From: Ornithodoros turicata
Lineage: Eukaryota; Arthropoda; Arachnida; Ixodida; Argasidae
Assembly: GCF_037126465.1 (NCBI RefSeq)
Contig: NC_088201.1
Location: 23,358,550 to 23,422,549 of the forward strand
Length of the DNA: 64,000 bases
Reading direction: 5' to 3'
A program made the position numbers and the translations under genes. Shown here one piece after another: positions 1 to 9,639 of this stretch. Within the stretch, counting starts at the first letter, position 1, and each line of letters starts with the position of its first letter. Under the pieces are notes generated by a model. It saw only the letters and a program-made list of their open reading frames with translations, had not been told where the DNA came from and did not search any database.

Positions 1-109
1 GTTGTTGGCGCGCTCAAAACGTCACGCGGCAGCACGTGAAAATCGTTTTCAGTAGGCCGGGATTTCAAAGAAACTTTACGATTGGACGTCGCGCGGGACT
101 CGTGACGAA

Positions 110-163
110 TCACCATCACCAGTCCATCACCACCACCACCACCACCATCACCACCATCAGAGA
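110..163. repeat. CAC/CAT trinucleotide microsatellite
   Basis: A run of CAC and CAT triplets that would read as His repeats in one frame. The flanking sequence shows no gene, so I treat it as simple-sequence DNA. Bases 1-395 hold nothing else that I recognise. Confidence 0.7.
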
Positions 164-1152
164 GAAGCGGTGCATTTATCACACGGTATGGAACAACGAA
201 AAGTTGAGAATCAAGTCCTAAAACGCATACTAACCCCACTTCTTTTACTTCTTTTGAATACGGACACACAAGCATTACTTGGTGATGATCATCCTTTGAA
301 ATATGTACGAGGTGGTATCACAAGTTATCTTAACACTATCTCCTTCAAACAAGAACCCTTGTGCAGCGATACACCGCTCCCAGCGTTTTTCTTTTTTTTT
401 TTTTCACTTTCGGAAAGCCCCCTCGAGGTTCTGTTCTCCAAGCGTGTCAAGCACCTCTGCGATTCGCGCTAGATGTCGTCTACGTTTTCAAAACGACGGA
501 CCTTCACTTTGAGTTTCATCCCTGGGAGGATGAAGAAATCGCAGGGTGCCAAATCCGGCGACTAGGGCGGATGGAGAATGGTGGACAAGCTGTTGCGATC
601 GAGACTGTGAGCGGGTGCGTTGTCGTGATGGAGCATCCAATTGCACTCGCATCACCGTTCATGCGCGACAGGCTCCCTCAGACGCCTCAGCGCATCCGAG
701 TAAAGCTACGCTCCCACTACCTTGCGAGCGTACGTAATGGCAGAAAGGTCTGAGCCTAAACCGTCTGGCCCTCGGGAACCAACTCAAGGTGCAGAACTAT
801 ACGCGAATGTCGAAGAAAACGACAAGCATGCTCACCGTGGCCATCCTGACCTTCTTCGCGCTCTTCGGTCTTGGAGATGCTGGGCTCCTCCACTGCGAAG
901 ACTGTTGTTTAGTCCCCGGGTCGTAATCGTAGACCCGAAGTCTCGCCCCAGTGATGACCCTCAACATGAAAATTGGTTCAGTTAACATCTGTAGACGAAG
1001 ATCCTGACAGCGTTCCACACGGTGCACCTTCAGTTCGGGAGGCAGAATCCCGGGCACATACTTTGCAAATTAGGTGTGCGTTCAACACAGACATGATGAT
1101 TGCTTGCACCGTTCCAATTGACACAATAACGCTGTTAGCGATGTCCTGAGTG

Positions 1153-1250
1153 CAGTGGCGTATCCAGGGGGCGGTTGGGCGATCGCCTTCCCACAAAGAA
1201 ATGTGAGCTTACGTATACATTGGATTTCCCTCTCACCCCTCCTCTACTAT
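1153..1250. mobile_element. Short insertion with hAT-like end inside the dead mariner
   Basis: Starting at CAGTGGCGTATCCAGGGGG, this stretch breaks the mariner reading between the conserved IANSV-type segment and the MITE. CAGTGGCG is a plausible terminal motif of a hAT-like element, but no second terminus or target duplication is visible. It is probably a fragment. Confidence 0.3.
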
Positions 1251-1251
1251 A

Positions 1252-1499
1252 CACTCTTAAAACTGAGTTTCACCGCATAGCACGCTCCTAGCCAACCATT
1301 ATCTCGAATGATATTGTTATCTGCCCGGATTTGTTGAAAACGGGAGGCGTACGCCTTTTTTGTGACACTTATGCTGTTCATAATTGTCACAAAAAAGGCG
1401 TACGCCTCCCGTTTTCAACAAATCAGAGCAGATTACGATATCATTCGAGATAATGGTTGGCTAGGAGCGTGCTATGCGGTGAAGTTCATTTTTAAGAGG
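1252..1499. mobile_element. Palindromic MITE family P, copy 1
   Basis: A foldback element with arms of about 115 nt and a short loop centred near 1385. The terminus is CACTCTTAAA next to TA (1250-1251). Diagnostic arm words are ACCGCATAGCACGCTCC near the tip and GGCGTACGCC near the loop, repeated in reverse complement in the other arm. It has no coding capacity. TA flanks and CACTC termini suggest mobilisation by a Tc1/mariner-superfamily transposase, which is inference. It sits inside the dead mariner gene and so is younger than that gene. The right tip reads AAGAGG rather than AAGAGTG, so it is slightly eroded. Confidence 0.85.
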
Positions 1500-1598
1500 T
1501 TACGCGCTTCAACAAAGAAACCGCTCCCCCAAACCCAGGGTCTGGATCCGCCTGTTCCTGAATATTTCTCCGACCGTCCTGATGCACGAGTTCCCCAA

Positions 1599-1646
1599 TT
1601 CTGTCAATATATTGACAGAACACCGCCGAAAATATATTTTCGGCGG
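1599..1646. repeat. Two adjacent perfect palindromes
   Basis: Bases 1599-1620 form a perfect 22-bp palindrome (half-site TTCTGTCAATA). Bases 1623-1646 form a perfect 24-bp palindrome (half-site CCGCCGAAAATA). Both lie within the N-terminal part of the dead mariner gene, at a position where family members read ENI followed directly by RELV, so they look like inserted or expanded sequence. Confidence 0.8.
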
Positions 1647-1799
1647 TTGTGCTCGTGGAAGGTCGACCTGACCTCTCTTCGTCTTTCAGTGGTCTTTTGC
1701 CACTCTGGAAACGCGAATGCCACTGAAAGTACATCGCACGGCTCATTGCTTCATTGCCATGAGCCTTTTGAGTCATTTGAAAGGTTCCAGATATGACGA

Positions 1800-2577
1800 G
1801 TTTAAAGGGACAGTCGTATCCGTTCCAGTCTATTTCGAAACTATAGTGTCACTTTATTCCTCGTTGACCACTGACCACTGTATTGAAAATCCCACGCGAA
1901 ATAGTGGCTCTGCTTGACTGCTATTGGGTGGAATTCACGACAAGAGCAGATGCCGGATGTTGAGGGTATACCGGATTGCCTGTCTGTAAAAAGGCGCAAA
2001 CGTAATTCCCTACACCATCAATCAGAGCAGTGCCTTAAGTGAAGGAAAGACGCATCTCCGAAGATGCGCAATGAACAAAATAAAGAAAGAAATGGTGTTC
2101 CTTCACGAATTTTTTGCGGACGATCTATCAAACGGATTTTTGTTCTGAAAACGGCTCCGGTATCAGGTGACCGAAAGGAACAGATGTTCTCATTGGGACA
2201 ACTTTGTAGCTTTTATAGTTAAAAAGTTAATTATTGAAAGGTAATTAAGACATTGTCTTAGGGGTTTGCTAATGCCCTCTTAAGGAGTGCCCTTCAGCTA
2301 TATTGCATGCTATATTGCAATTGATTTTATCTCAGAAAAAGTGATATATATATATATATATATATTTAAATAATATGTTCGCATTTAGCTGGGACACCCT
2401 GTATAGTGACCACATAATTGCATCTAAAAAGGCGTTTAAATTTTAACAGTCTAGGTACGCTTCCTCCGAATGTCGGCTTTACCGATATGCAGCGTAGGCA
2501 GTTAGAACACCGTATTAATGCCTTTCTGTAACGTGACATTGAACCTGACACAAAAACACCATGTGTTGTGTGCAACT
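1800..2577. other. No gene recognised
   Basis: Unique-looking intergenic DNA with a TA dinucleotide run at about 2345-2366. No coding block, RNA gene or element terminus was recognised. Confidence 0.6.
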
Positions 2578-2668
2578 ATAAGCTAACACAACTTGGAAAA
2601 CTGTGTATTCCAATTTGTCTTCCATCAACGTTGAAGACACAGTTTCTCAAGTTGATGTTAGCTTAGCA
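2578..2668. repeat. 91-bp foldback (MITE-like hairpin)
   Basis: Inverted arms of about 28 nt (TAAGCTAACACAACTT at left, its imperfect complement at right) enclose a loop of about 30 nt. It could be a minimal MITE or hairpin-forming relic. No target duplication is clear. Confidence 0.6.
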
Positions 2669-2669
2669 T

Positions 2670-4126
2670 TGTTCATATACAATAACGTTAACGCACATTT
2701 ACCTTGAGCGCCGACCCTTCGGCGCACACGCTTCGGCGCGAGGTAAATCTCTACGTTCTTTAAGTGTGAGGCCACAAGGTTAAATTTCCCGTTTTTCTTG
2801 TTTCCGCGTCTCATTAACCGAAGCCGATGTTTAGCTTTCTCTCGAAGAGCAATACATCTTACGAGTTTCAATGTGTAGTGCAAAAAGACAAGGCGTTCCT
2901 TTGTGAAGCGGCACACGCACCTTCCATCTTCGTCAGCGTCATTTGTTTAGCTGGGGCCCGAGTAGCCTGCAGAACCGCGAGGCCCCCATCTGGCTGTAGT
3001 TCTTGAGGAAGAAGTCAGCTTAAGGCTCCAGCTCGTGGTTATAAATATGGGAGCCCTGTTTACGCAAGCGGATCTGTTGAGAAAGGCTTTCCGAGCCACA
3101 CTCGTCTTCAACTCCAGATTCGCTCTATGCTTTTAGGAAAAAATGCGCCCTCCACTTTTTCTGCACGGGCTATCTATAGGACATCGCGCTTCTTTTATAG
3201 GCTCGCGCTATATAGCCTCGACGCAGCGCCAAAAGCATAATGAAACCGCCTCTTTAAACGTAACCCAAGCTAAGTCGATCAGCAACAGTTGCAAAGGGTT
3301 CGTATCTTTCTATCGGCATGTAGCACACAGCGGAAAACCGTACACACATTCAACAGAAACCCTTTGCGCTGTGTCTTGGTATCTGTTGCGCGCCAGCTCA
3401 GTATTTCCACGGTCTAACATTAACACGTTTGATGGATCTAACTACTGCAAGTACAAAAAGAAAAAGAACGAAGAAATATATAGGACCCTGTCCAGCTGGC
3501 CGTACGGACAGTCTGTTCTACAAGAAGTACCCGCGTAGTTCTTAACTTCAGGTGCATTCTTCCACTCCAGTTGTGGATACATGGTAAGTAAGTACACATA
3601 CGTAAGAATTATCATTTCCCAATTACATTCGATGTGTTCTAAGTGCAATATAATGATCTAAATTTCTCGTATCTGCAATTGAATTTCCAGGATCTTATAC
3701 AAGGTGAGTTCAATATTTCTTGCAATTATCTCTAGTTTTGATGCACCTTCGCTGAAATAACGATCAGTTCTGGCTCTTTATGGTGATATAACATTGACAG
3801 CATGGTGTGCGAATAAGATAGGATATCAAGCTAACATTAAAGGACCCGAATCAGTTCCAATACATGCCGAACGCAGAGAGAGAGAGAGAGAGAGAGAGAG
3901 CACCTCTTCTGCTGAAAGTCACCTTATTGAGCCGAGGTTGGATTGCTTTTATGAACACGTGTTTGACACACGGCATTCTTGTGGGGATCAAAAAATAAAA
4001 TCAGAAAAAGAATAACTGAACTAACAAAAAAAAATCACTGGACGATTACTATAGTCGGTAATTCGAAATTTGAGCGCAGCTGTTGAGGTTGAGTTATACA
4101 GCAGTAGCTGTTTTTATTTTCCACAC
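2670..4126. other. No gene recognised apart from possible TATA box
   Basis: Non-coding by inspection on both strands. It contains an AG dinucleotide microsatellite at about 3877-3900. Open frames here are short and without family features. Confidence 0.5.
3039..3130 (+). promoter_or_regulatory. Possible TATA-type core promoter
   Basis: TATAAATA at about 3041 lies in a locally GC-richer stretch, and the first downstream ATG is at about 3128. That ATG opens only a frame of about 37 codons, so no gene is anchored to it. The match could be chance. Confidence 0.2.
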
Positions 4127-4215
4127 ATAGTACAACAACAATTTTATTGTGAGATAATGAATGGGGAGTTACATTACCAGGGGCGATACTCTACCCCATT
4201 GCTGGTGGTGATGCA
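4127..4215 (-). mobile_element. Diverged copy of GTT/CAA-tailed retroposon (family Q)
   Basis: ACAACAACAA is followed by a diverged version of the family body, with CTACCCCATT near the distal end, in the same order as the better copies at 36.6 and 42.57 kb. Orientation is assigned from the tail, which reads GTT on the minus strand. It is strongly degraded. Confidence 0.45.
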
Positions 4216-4220
4216 CACAT

Positions 4221-4924
4221 AGTATTTTCTTCAGGTAGCACTCTTATCCCAGTCCTTGATATTCATGAGCGTGTTTTATTGCGCTTATATAGGCAGAAGC
4301 CGCAGACCGAGCGTTTCTTATTCGACTGCTGTCGTAGCACCCTCCTCTTTCATTTTCCTCATCGGCCCCTCTTCGCTTTCGCCGTGCCCTCCTTCTTTGC
4401 TTTCCTCCTCGTGCCCTCTTCACTCTAGCCGTACGCCCCCCCCCCCCTCGCTGCTTTCCTCCTCACGCTCTCCCGTACTTTCATCCTTCGCCTCGCTCCT
4501 CGTTCGCTCTGCCGGTTACAACGCCGACACCGCTCAACGCAGGAACGGGCGCGAGCTGCGCTCTAAAAACAGCTGCTCCACTAAGTAGCGAAAATCATCA
4601 AATTGCTTTCGCTATCCTCGCTAACGGAGCCATTCGGTAACAATAAGGAGTTCGTCTATATAAGATCTACACGAGACGAATGGCAATGTTGTTATCTGTC
4701 TACAGTTATTAGAAACAAGTGCCACGCACTGTTCTGAGTATGTTGTAAGGGCTACGAAGGTATAGGAACTTTTGATGACCTGAAAGGTTCGGGACACCAA
4801 ACCACATATCTGCAACATTCGGCGTTCACACAATAAACGTTAATAGCTCATCAGCTACTCTAGTTGTTAAAATGATCCTGATCACCCGAAATTGATTTTT
4901 TTTATATATACAAATCGTGGTCAT
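4221..4924. other. Pyrimidine-rich block, no gene recognised
   Basis: Bases of about 4330-4530 are strongly C+T rich on the plus strand, with a poly-C tract near 4435-4448. They translate into Ser/Pro-rich open frames that look like composition artefacts. Nothing else is recognisable. Confidence 0.5.
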
Positions 4925-4929
4925 TTTGG

Positions 4930-5110
4930 TCAGACAACTGTGATATGAGCTACTCCACAGTCAACACAGTGAGTGGTCAATCCGTGGAATACCTTTGGCC
5001 AACTGAGGGTTCTTCAGCATACCCTGAAATCTCAGCACAGGGCAGCTCGTATTTAACGGACGGAGGACGGTGTGCCTAAGTAACTTGTGCCATGCCACCA
5101 AATTTCTTAC
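4930..5110 (-). mobile_element. SINE family 2 fragment (body only)
   Basis: The reverse complement aligns by eye with the body of the fuller copy at 40.69-40.94 kb: GGTGGCA..CAAGTT, TTAAATACG, TGAGATTT and GAACCCTCAG occur in the same order. The tRNA-like head is absent, so this is a 5'-truncated copy. It directly precedes a SINE family 1 copy. Confidence 0.65.
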
Positions 5111-5205
5111 GACCTGGGCCAGGAGAGAATTTGGGGTCTATAGGCCTCAGCAACCTCTCCCTTAAAGTGCCGCTGTAATCTCACCTGTGTCCAGATATGT
5201 GGAAC

Positions 5206-5492
5206 ACCAGCTCCCGTGGCATAGTGGTCAGGGTGGCCGTTTTCCACGTCGAGACTGGGAGGTGACGTGGGTTCGAATCCCCGCACCGGCTGTGCTGTCC
5301 GAGATTTCCCCCGGGTTTTCCGGCAGCCTTTCCAGACAAATGTCGGCACAGTTTCCCCTGAAGTCGGCCCAGGACACATACTAACCCCACCTGTCCCTCA
5401 CTCCTTCCTGCTGTGTTTTCTCGATCTGTCCATGTCTGCACGCCGCTCATAGCCACAGTTGTTTCGCGGCGCTAACACCGAATTAAAAAAGG
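5206..5492 (+). mobile_element. tRNA-derived SINE, family 1
   Basis: The head contains pol III-type A box (TGGCATAGTGGTC) and B box (GGTTCGAATCC) sequences spaced as in a tRNA. The shared body follows, with words such as TTTTCCGGCAGCC, AAGTCGGCCCAGGA and TCGCGGCGCTAACAC, and the copy ends in an A-rich tail. This is one of the most complete copies in the window. tRNA-derived SINEs with this organisation are known from ticks (Ruka type), but I cannot confirm identity to a named family without a search. Confidence 0.85.
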
Positions 5493-6458
5493 ATGTTTGT
5501 AATAAAGCCTGGATCCAAGAGAGAAACGACAAGGAAGGAGAACTGGTGCTTCGACTTTGGCAGAGCTGAGTTATGGTTAGGACTCCGGGTTTTCGAATTT
5601 ATCTGAAAGACATACACTGGCAAACTTTAAAGCATTTCGGATTTATCCGAAACATTACGCTTTTGGCGGTTCCAGCAACAGAGAGCTCAGCAAGAAAAGC
5701 CACGGCTAGATGGCTGGCTGTCGAGGTTCGTTCCTTTTATTGTCTAGATTTACCTCGCACCGCGAGTGACTAGCCCCCGCGACAAGGAAAGGTTTGAGTT
5801 AATAAACAGGACTCCAGGAAGGGAATCCAGTGCACAGCAGTCTTTCACTTAGCAATGCCCGAAGCATCAGTGTAATGCGGCTGAACTCCATCCATGCCTA
5901 TAGAGGTATACCTCGACATGATGGCATTTTGACTTCATTTCCCAGGTCTACTTGGAAAACATCCAGCGCCTATGGTTTTCCTTTCGCTTTTTCGGTGGAT
6001 CATATGCTTTCCCTCAAAGTGGACAAGGAAGCACAGGTGACATACAAATTGTCACCTTGAAAGGGGAACCAGTTGTTGCAACGCGAACCGTAAGATGAGA
6101 CGCAAACGAAAGCTGCGTTGCGACTCTCTACGTCATGGAATACCAGGATTTCGAGATGTTCATGTCGCCAGATGATCGTGATATACTGTAGATGTCGCTG
6201 TCTGAAAAGTTCCGCCTAGGGTTCCTGCCAAGTTCTGCCGCAAGTTTTTGCAAGGCAGCTTCTCATTCATTTTACGAGTATGTGGTTTCACAGCCGTCGC
6301 TTTTTCTCGTATTTTAGTTATTAACCCAGCTCTGAAATGCTCTGAAAGCTCTGAATTCTCTGGAAATAATAGAGTCCGAAAAACCCTAGTTCTGGTAATT
6401 GATAATATAGCATAGATGGAGGCGGGCTGGTGGATGAACTCCATAATGACCTGAGCTA
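5493..6458. other. No gene recognised
   Basis: Intergenic sequence between a SINE and a small hairpin. Only short, unconvincing open frames were seen. Confidence 0.5.
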
Positions 6459-6516
6459 TGTGCGAAGACACAAAAAACAGACACGACACGCCGTGCCCGT
6501 TTTTTGTGCCTTCGTC
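6459..6516. repeat. 58-bp hairpin with ACACGACACG core
   Basis: Arms of about 24 nt (CGAAGACACAAAAAACAG and its near complement) meet around ACACGCCGTG. It shares the GACACGACACG wording with the larger foldback at 20.2 kb, so both may come from one MITE group. Confidence 0.55.
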
Positions 6517-6682
6517 CATATCAGGCCTTCTTCATTATCTAGCTATGGTGCACTTTCTAGCTCACCATAGCTCATCGACGTGAGTCAAAGTGACAGACTA
6601 GCATCCCCCATAGTGTGTTAGATGAATGTCGAAACGCTATAAACTGCATTCAGATTTCAACGCTTTTTTGGAATCATATCTA

Positions 6683-7989
6683 TACGAGGGGTGTTCAAGT
6701 CAAACCGGGACTTTTCATTTTTTGCAAAAGTAAAATGAACTTACAGGCGAGAAATTAGTTTTATTTTGCAACGTAATCTCCAGCTGCACTAATGCACTTG
6801 TCCCAGCGTTTCACGAGGGCTTGGATGCCAGCAGCGTAGAAATCCTTACCGGCGCGTAGCAGCCATGATCGGACTGCATTCTTGACCTCGTCGTCGCAGC
6901 TGAAGTGGCGGTCCCCAAGGAACGCCTTCAGTGGCCCGAAGAGACAGAAATCGCTGGGGGCGAGGTCTGGACTGTAAGGAGGATGTGGCAGCAACTCCCA
7001 GCCAAGTTCCTGTTTGGTGCGTGTCGTGAGATGCGCGGTATGCGGGCGTGCATTGTCCTGTAGGAGGAGGACTCCTTTGGTGATGAGGCCCGGCCGCTTT
7101 TGCTTCAGCGCCTTATGCACATCTCTGAGAACCTGGCAGTAATATGCACTATTGATGGCGGTACCATTGGGCAGAAAATCAACATGAACAACGCCAGCCT
7201 TGTCCCAGAAAACCGTGGCCGTGACCTTACCCGCAGACGGGGTGCTTCGGAACTTCTTGGGAGCTGGCGAGCCCGGATGCTTCCACTATTTTGATGCCCG
7301 TTTAGACTCAGGAGTGAAATGGTGCACCCACGTTTCATCGCACGTGATGATCCGATCAAGGAACGGCTGTCCTTCAGTGTCGAAACGGTACCTTAGCTCT
7401 TGGGAGATTTCCAGTCTTCTCTGCCGGTCAAACACGGAGAGCTGCCTCGGAACCCAACGGGCACCAACTTTCCGAAACAGGAGGTGTTCATGAATGATAG
7501 TGTTCAACGTTCCCACAGAAAGGTCCGTCTTTCGAGCCAGTTCGAGACATGTTATCCGTCGGTCCTTGAGGATCAGGCGCTCCACAAGTTGAATGTTCTC
7601 AGGAACTCTGACACTGGGCTCTGATCCGCCCCGTCCGGGATCGCCCTGTACTGATGTACGGCCGTCTCGGAACCGTTTGCACCACTCAAACGCTTTGCTG
7701 CGGCTAAGTATATCGTGGCCATACTGAGCCTGAAGTCTTCTGTGAATTTCAGATGACTTTACGCCTTCATTCACGAGAAACTTCATGACAATTCGCTGTT
7801 CGATGTGCGCGCTCACGTCGTTGTCGGCCATCTTGTCCAGCACGTGTCTTGTGTTTTGCACAAACTTTGGACCACGACGTGGTGAACGCGGAGGCCTGTC
7901 GCGTGTGAAAATGACGAAAAAGAAGTAGCGCGAGCCATTTGTACACTCAGGAGACAGAAAGTCCCGGTTTGACTTGAACACCCCTCGTA
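6683..7989 (-). mobile_element. Mariner transposon, nearly intact
   Basis: The 1307-bp element has matching terminal inverted repeats of about 31 bp (tip TACGAGGGGTGTTC) and TA duplications at 6681-6682 and 7990-7991. It contains a single minus-strand transposase gene. Total length and layout are typical of mariner. The near identity of the termini argues for recent insertion. Confidence 0.95.
6761..7831 (-). pseudogene. Mariner transposase with one premature amber codon
   Basis: The frame starts at ATG 7831 (peptide start MADNDVSAHIEQR) and runs about 356 codons, close to the usual 345-350. An upstream in-frame ATG (8029) lies outside the element and is not used. Residues about 1-115 hold the paired helix-turn-helix DNA-binding region. 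The catalytic triad is visible as D165 (TCDETW), D259 (QDNARPH) and D294 (SPDLAPSD), with 34 residues between the last two, the D,D34D of mariner. A TAG at 7286-7288 (codon 182) separates the first Asp from the other two. The frame is unbroken on both sides of it, so one point mutation disables an otherwise complete cut-and-paste transposase. The protein would normally act in the nucleus on the element's own TIRs. Confidence 0.93.
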
Positions 7990-8133
7990 TATTTGTAATA
8001 TACGAGGCTACCAGATCAATCAGATACATATGTTCGATACTATATCCAAGGTTATTAATACATTTGATTGCAGACCACTACCACACAGAACATTTCGCAT
8101 CCACAAGGCAATTTTCTATGAACAGAAATATCA

Positions 8134-9067
8134 GGGCCCGCTTGCACGAAACAAACTTAATGTAATACTTAACGAGTTCCCCACTTAGGCCCGGATTCTC
8201 GGTTCGCCCTCAGTGTTAAGCGCACGCGAAGGGGCCCTTCTGTCCATGCTTCGTGAATGGACGAAAGGGTCCCTGCGCGTGCACTTAACCCTCAGAACGG
8301 GGCGAGAATCCGGGCCATAGTGTAGAGCCGGAGCAGTAAGTGGCTTCCACGAAACTTCTACAACACTAAAGTGGTCGCGCTCGCTCCGCGCAATTTAGGA
8401 CGCTGGCCAAGGGTCCTGGGAGCACCCTAAACTAGCGCACTAAAGCTTAGGACTAACATGTCAGCCGCTATGAACCGTGTATTGGGGATTCGTCGTCGGC
8501 ACCAACTGTATCTCGCAATACAGCACGCATTTTCCTCGCAATACTAACAATATCTCAATTTTAATCCTGTGGATGACGTACGTTTTGTGCTGTTCGTTAG
8601 CAACATCTCTCAAATGATCGCCGCGCGAGGTGCCTCTCACCGGCACTGCCGGTGGCGATAATTTCCCAATCATCGAGCAATTCGAGACATACTTTGGGCC
8701 ACAGGCTTTATTTTATTTAACGAAAGTACGCAACAAGTGACCTAACGCGTTCTTGCAGCTACAGTGATATTACAATACCTTATTTTGGTACTACAAACTG
8801 TTTACGTGCGACGGCAGAAGCAGACGACTTCCCACAATCCAAACATGCCGTGACGCACGACTTCCTGGGATGAACTCCGGAAGTTCTCTTTCTACCAATG
8901 AGAGCCTCCGAAAACTGTTACTGGTCGTAGCCACGATCCACTTTAGAACACGGACGTCGAAGTGTTCGTGCAAGCCACTTAACTGTAACCCTAAACTTAG
9001 TGCACTAACGCGTTAGTGCAACACTTGCAAAGTGTTGCACTTAGGAAGGTTTCGTGCAAGCGGGCCC
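8134..9067. mobile_element. Non-autonomous TIR element, 934 bp
   Basis: Perfect 19-bp terminal inverted repeats (tip GGGCCCGCTTGCACGAAAC) bound a non-coding interior containing several short palindromes near the right end, such as GCACTAACGCGTTAGTGC at about 9002. No clear target duplication was found, so the superfamily is unassigned. A second palindromic element is nested at 8188-8316. Confidence 0.75.
8188..8316. mobile_element. Nested 129-bp palindromic element
   Basis: Termini GGCCCGGATTCTCG and its complement enclose arms that pair nearly end to end around GCTTCGTGAATGG. It is a MITE-like foldback inside the larger TIR element, inserted just after CTTA. Confidence 0.75.
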
Positions 9068-9479
9068 AGGTAATATACAATCCCACAACAGCCACAAAGC
9101 AGTGCTTTCCTCGAAGAGGCTCGAAATATTAACCAAAGTCATTTGAAAAAGACAAAAAACATAAGCACATGATCACAATATTGACTCAATAATTGTAACG
9201 CAAAAGCCTGGATTGCAGGCCTCGTGAGAGTGAAGGAACGGGCTTCATTCGCTGAGAGCACGATTGAGAGCGTTGTTGTCGCGGCGCGCAGCAGTGTTAT
9301 CACGTGGCATGTTTCAAATTTCGCGGGCTTCGTTTGGAGGCTGGCAAAATGATGGAAGAAGGAACAAAAGGAGGCGCCCTATTCGAGAGCAAAGAAAAGT
9401 GTAGCGCAAGTGACGTATGAGCAGGGCCGTCAGCCTTGTATCATCTACACCACTGATCTCTATCTATAAAGGCTGGATG
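9068..9479. other. No gene recognised
   Basis: Moderately AT-rich intergenic DNA. Nothing was identified. Confidence 0.5.
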
Positions 9480-9529
9480 GCGCATGGGAGAGGGGCTCGC
9501 GGGGGAGAGGCGTGCATTCGGGCCGCCAT

Positions 9530-9598
9530 GTTGGGAGGCCCTAAAGCGCAGTGTGCGCCCATAGAAAACAATGGGAGGCAACGGAGATTGTGAGTATT
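9530..9598 (+). CDS. Candidate first coding exon, unassigned
   Basis: A strong Kozak context (GCCGCCATG) opens a frame of about 22 codons ending at a GTGAGT donor-like site. The upstream 50 bp are GC- and CpG-rich, unlike the surroundings. No protein family is recognisable from so short a peptide, and no matching acceptor exon was identified. It contains the small palindrome CCCATAGAAAACAATGGG, which may mean the block is part of a dispersed repeat instead. Confidence 0.2.
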
Positions 9599-9639
9599 TA
9601 TAGCGCTGCAGGCGTTGATCGTTGCTTGTCATCACACAA

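Larger units (their letters stand above)
400..1790 (-). pseudogene. Degenerate mariner transposase (irritans-like), interrupted
   Basis: Three blocks in family order on the minus strand match a mariner transposase. The first (about 1776-1500) is the N-terminal helix-turn-helix region, with the signature ERSGRPST. The second (about 1140-797) holds SIGTVQAII, LKVHRVERCQDL, the degraded catalytic stretch VITGA and then YDPGTKQQSSQW. The third (about 797-420) has LHHDNAPAH and SPDLAPCDFF, which carry the second and third catalytic Asp positions of the D,D34D triad. The first catalytic Asp appears to be replaced by Ala, and several stops and frameshifts occur, including a TAG just before SPDLAP. 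The gene is split by a palindromic MITE (1252-1499) and a short foreign stretch (about 1153-1250). It is clearly dead. Terminal inverted repeats were not identified. Confidence 0.85.
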
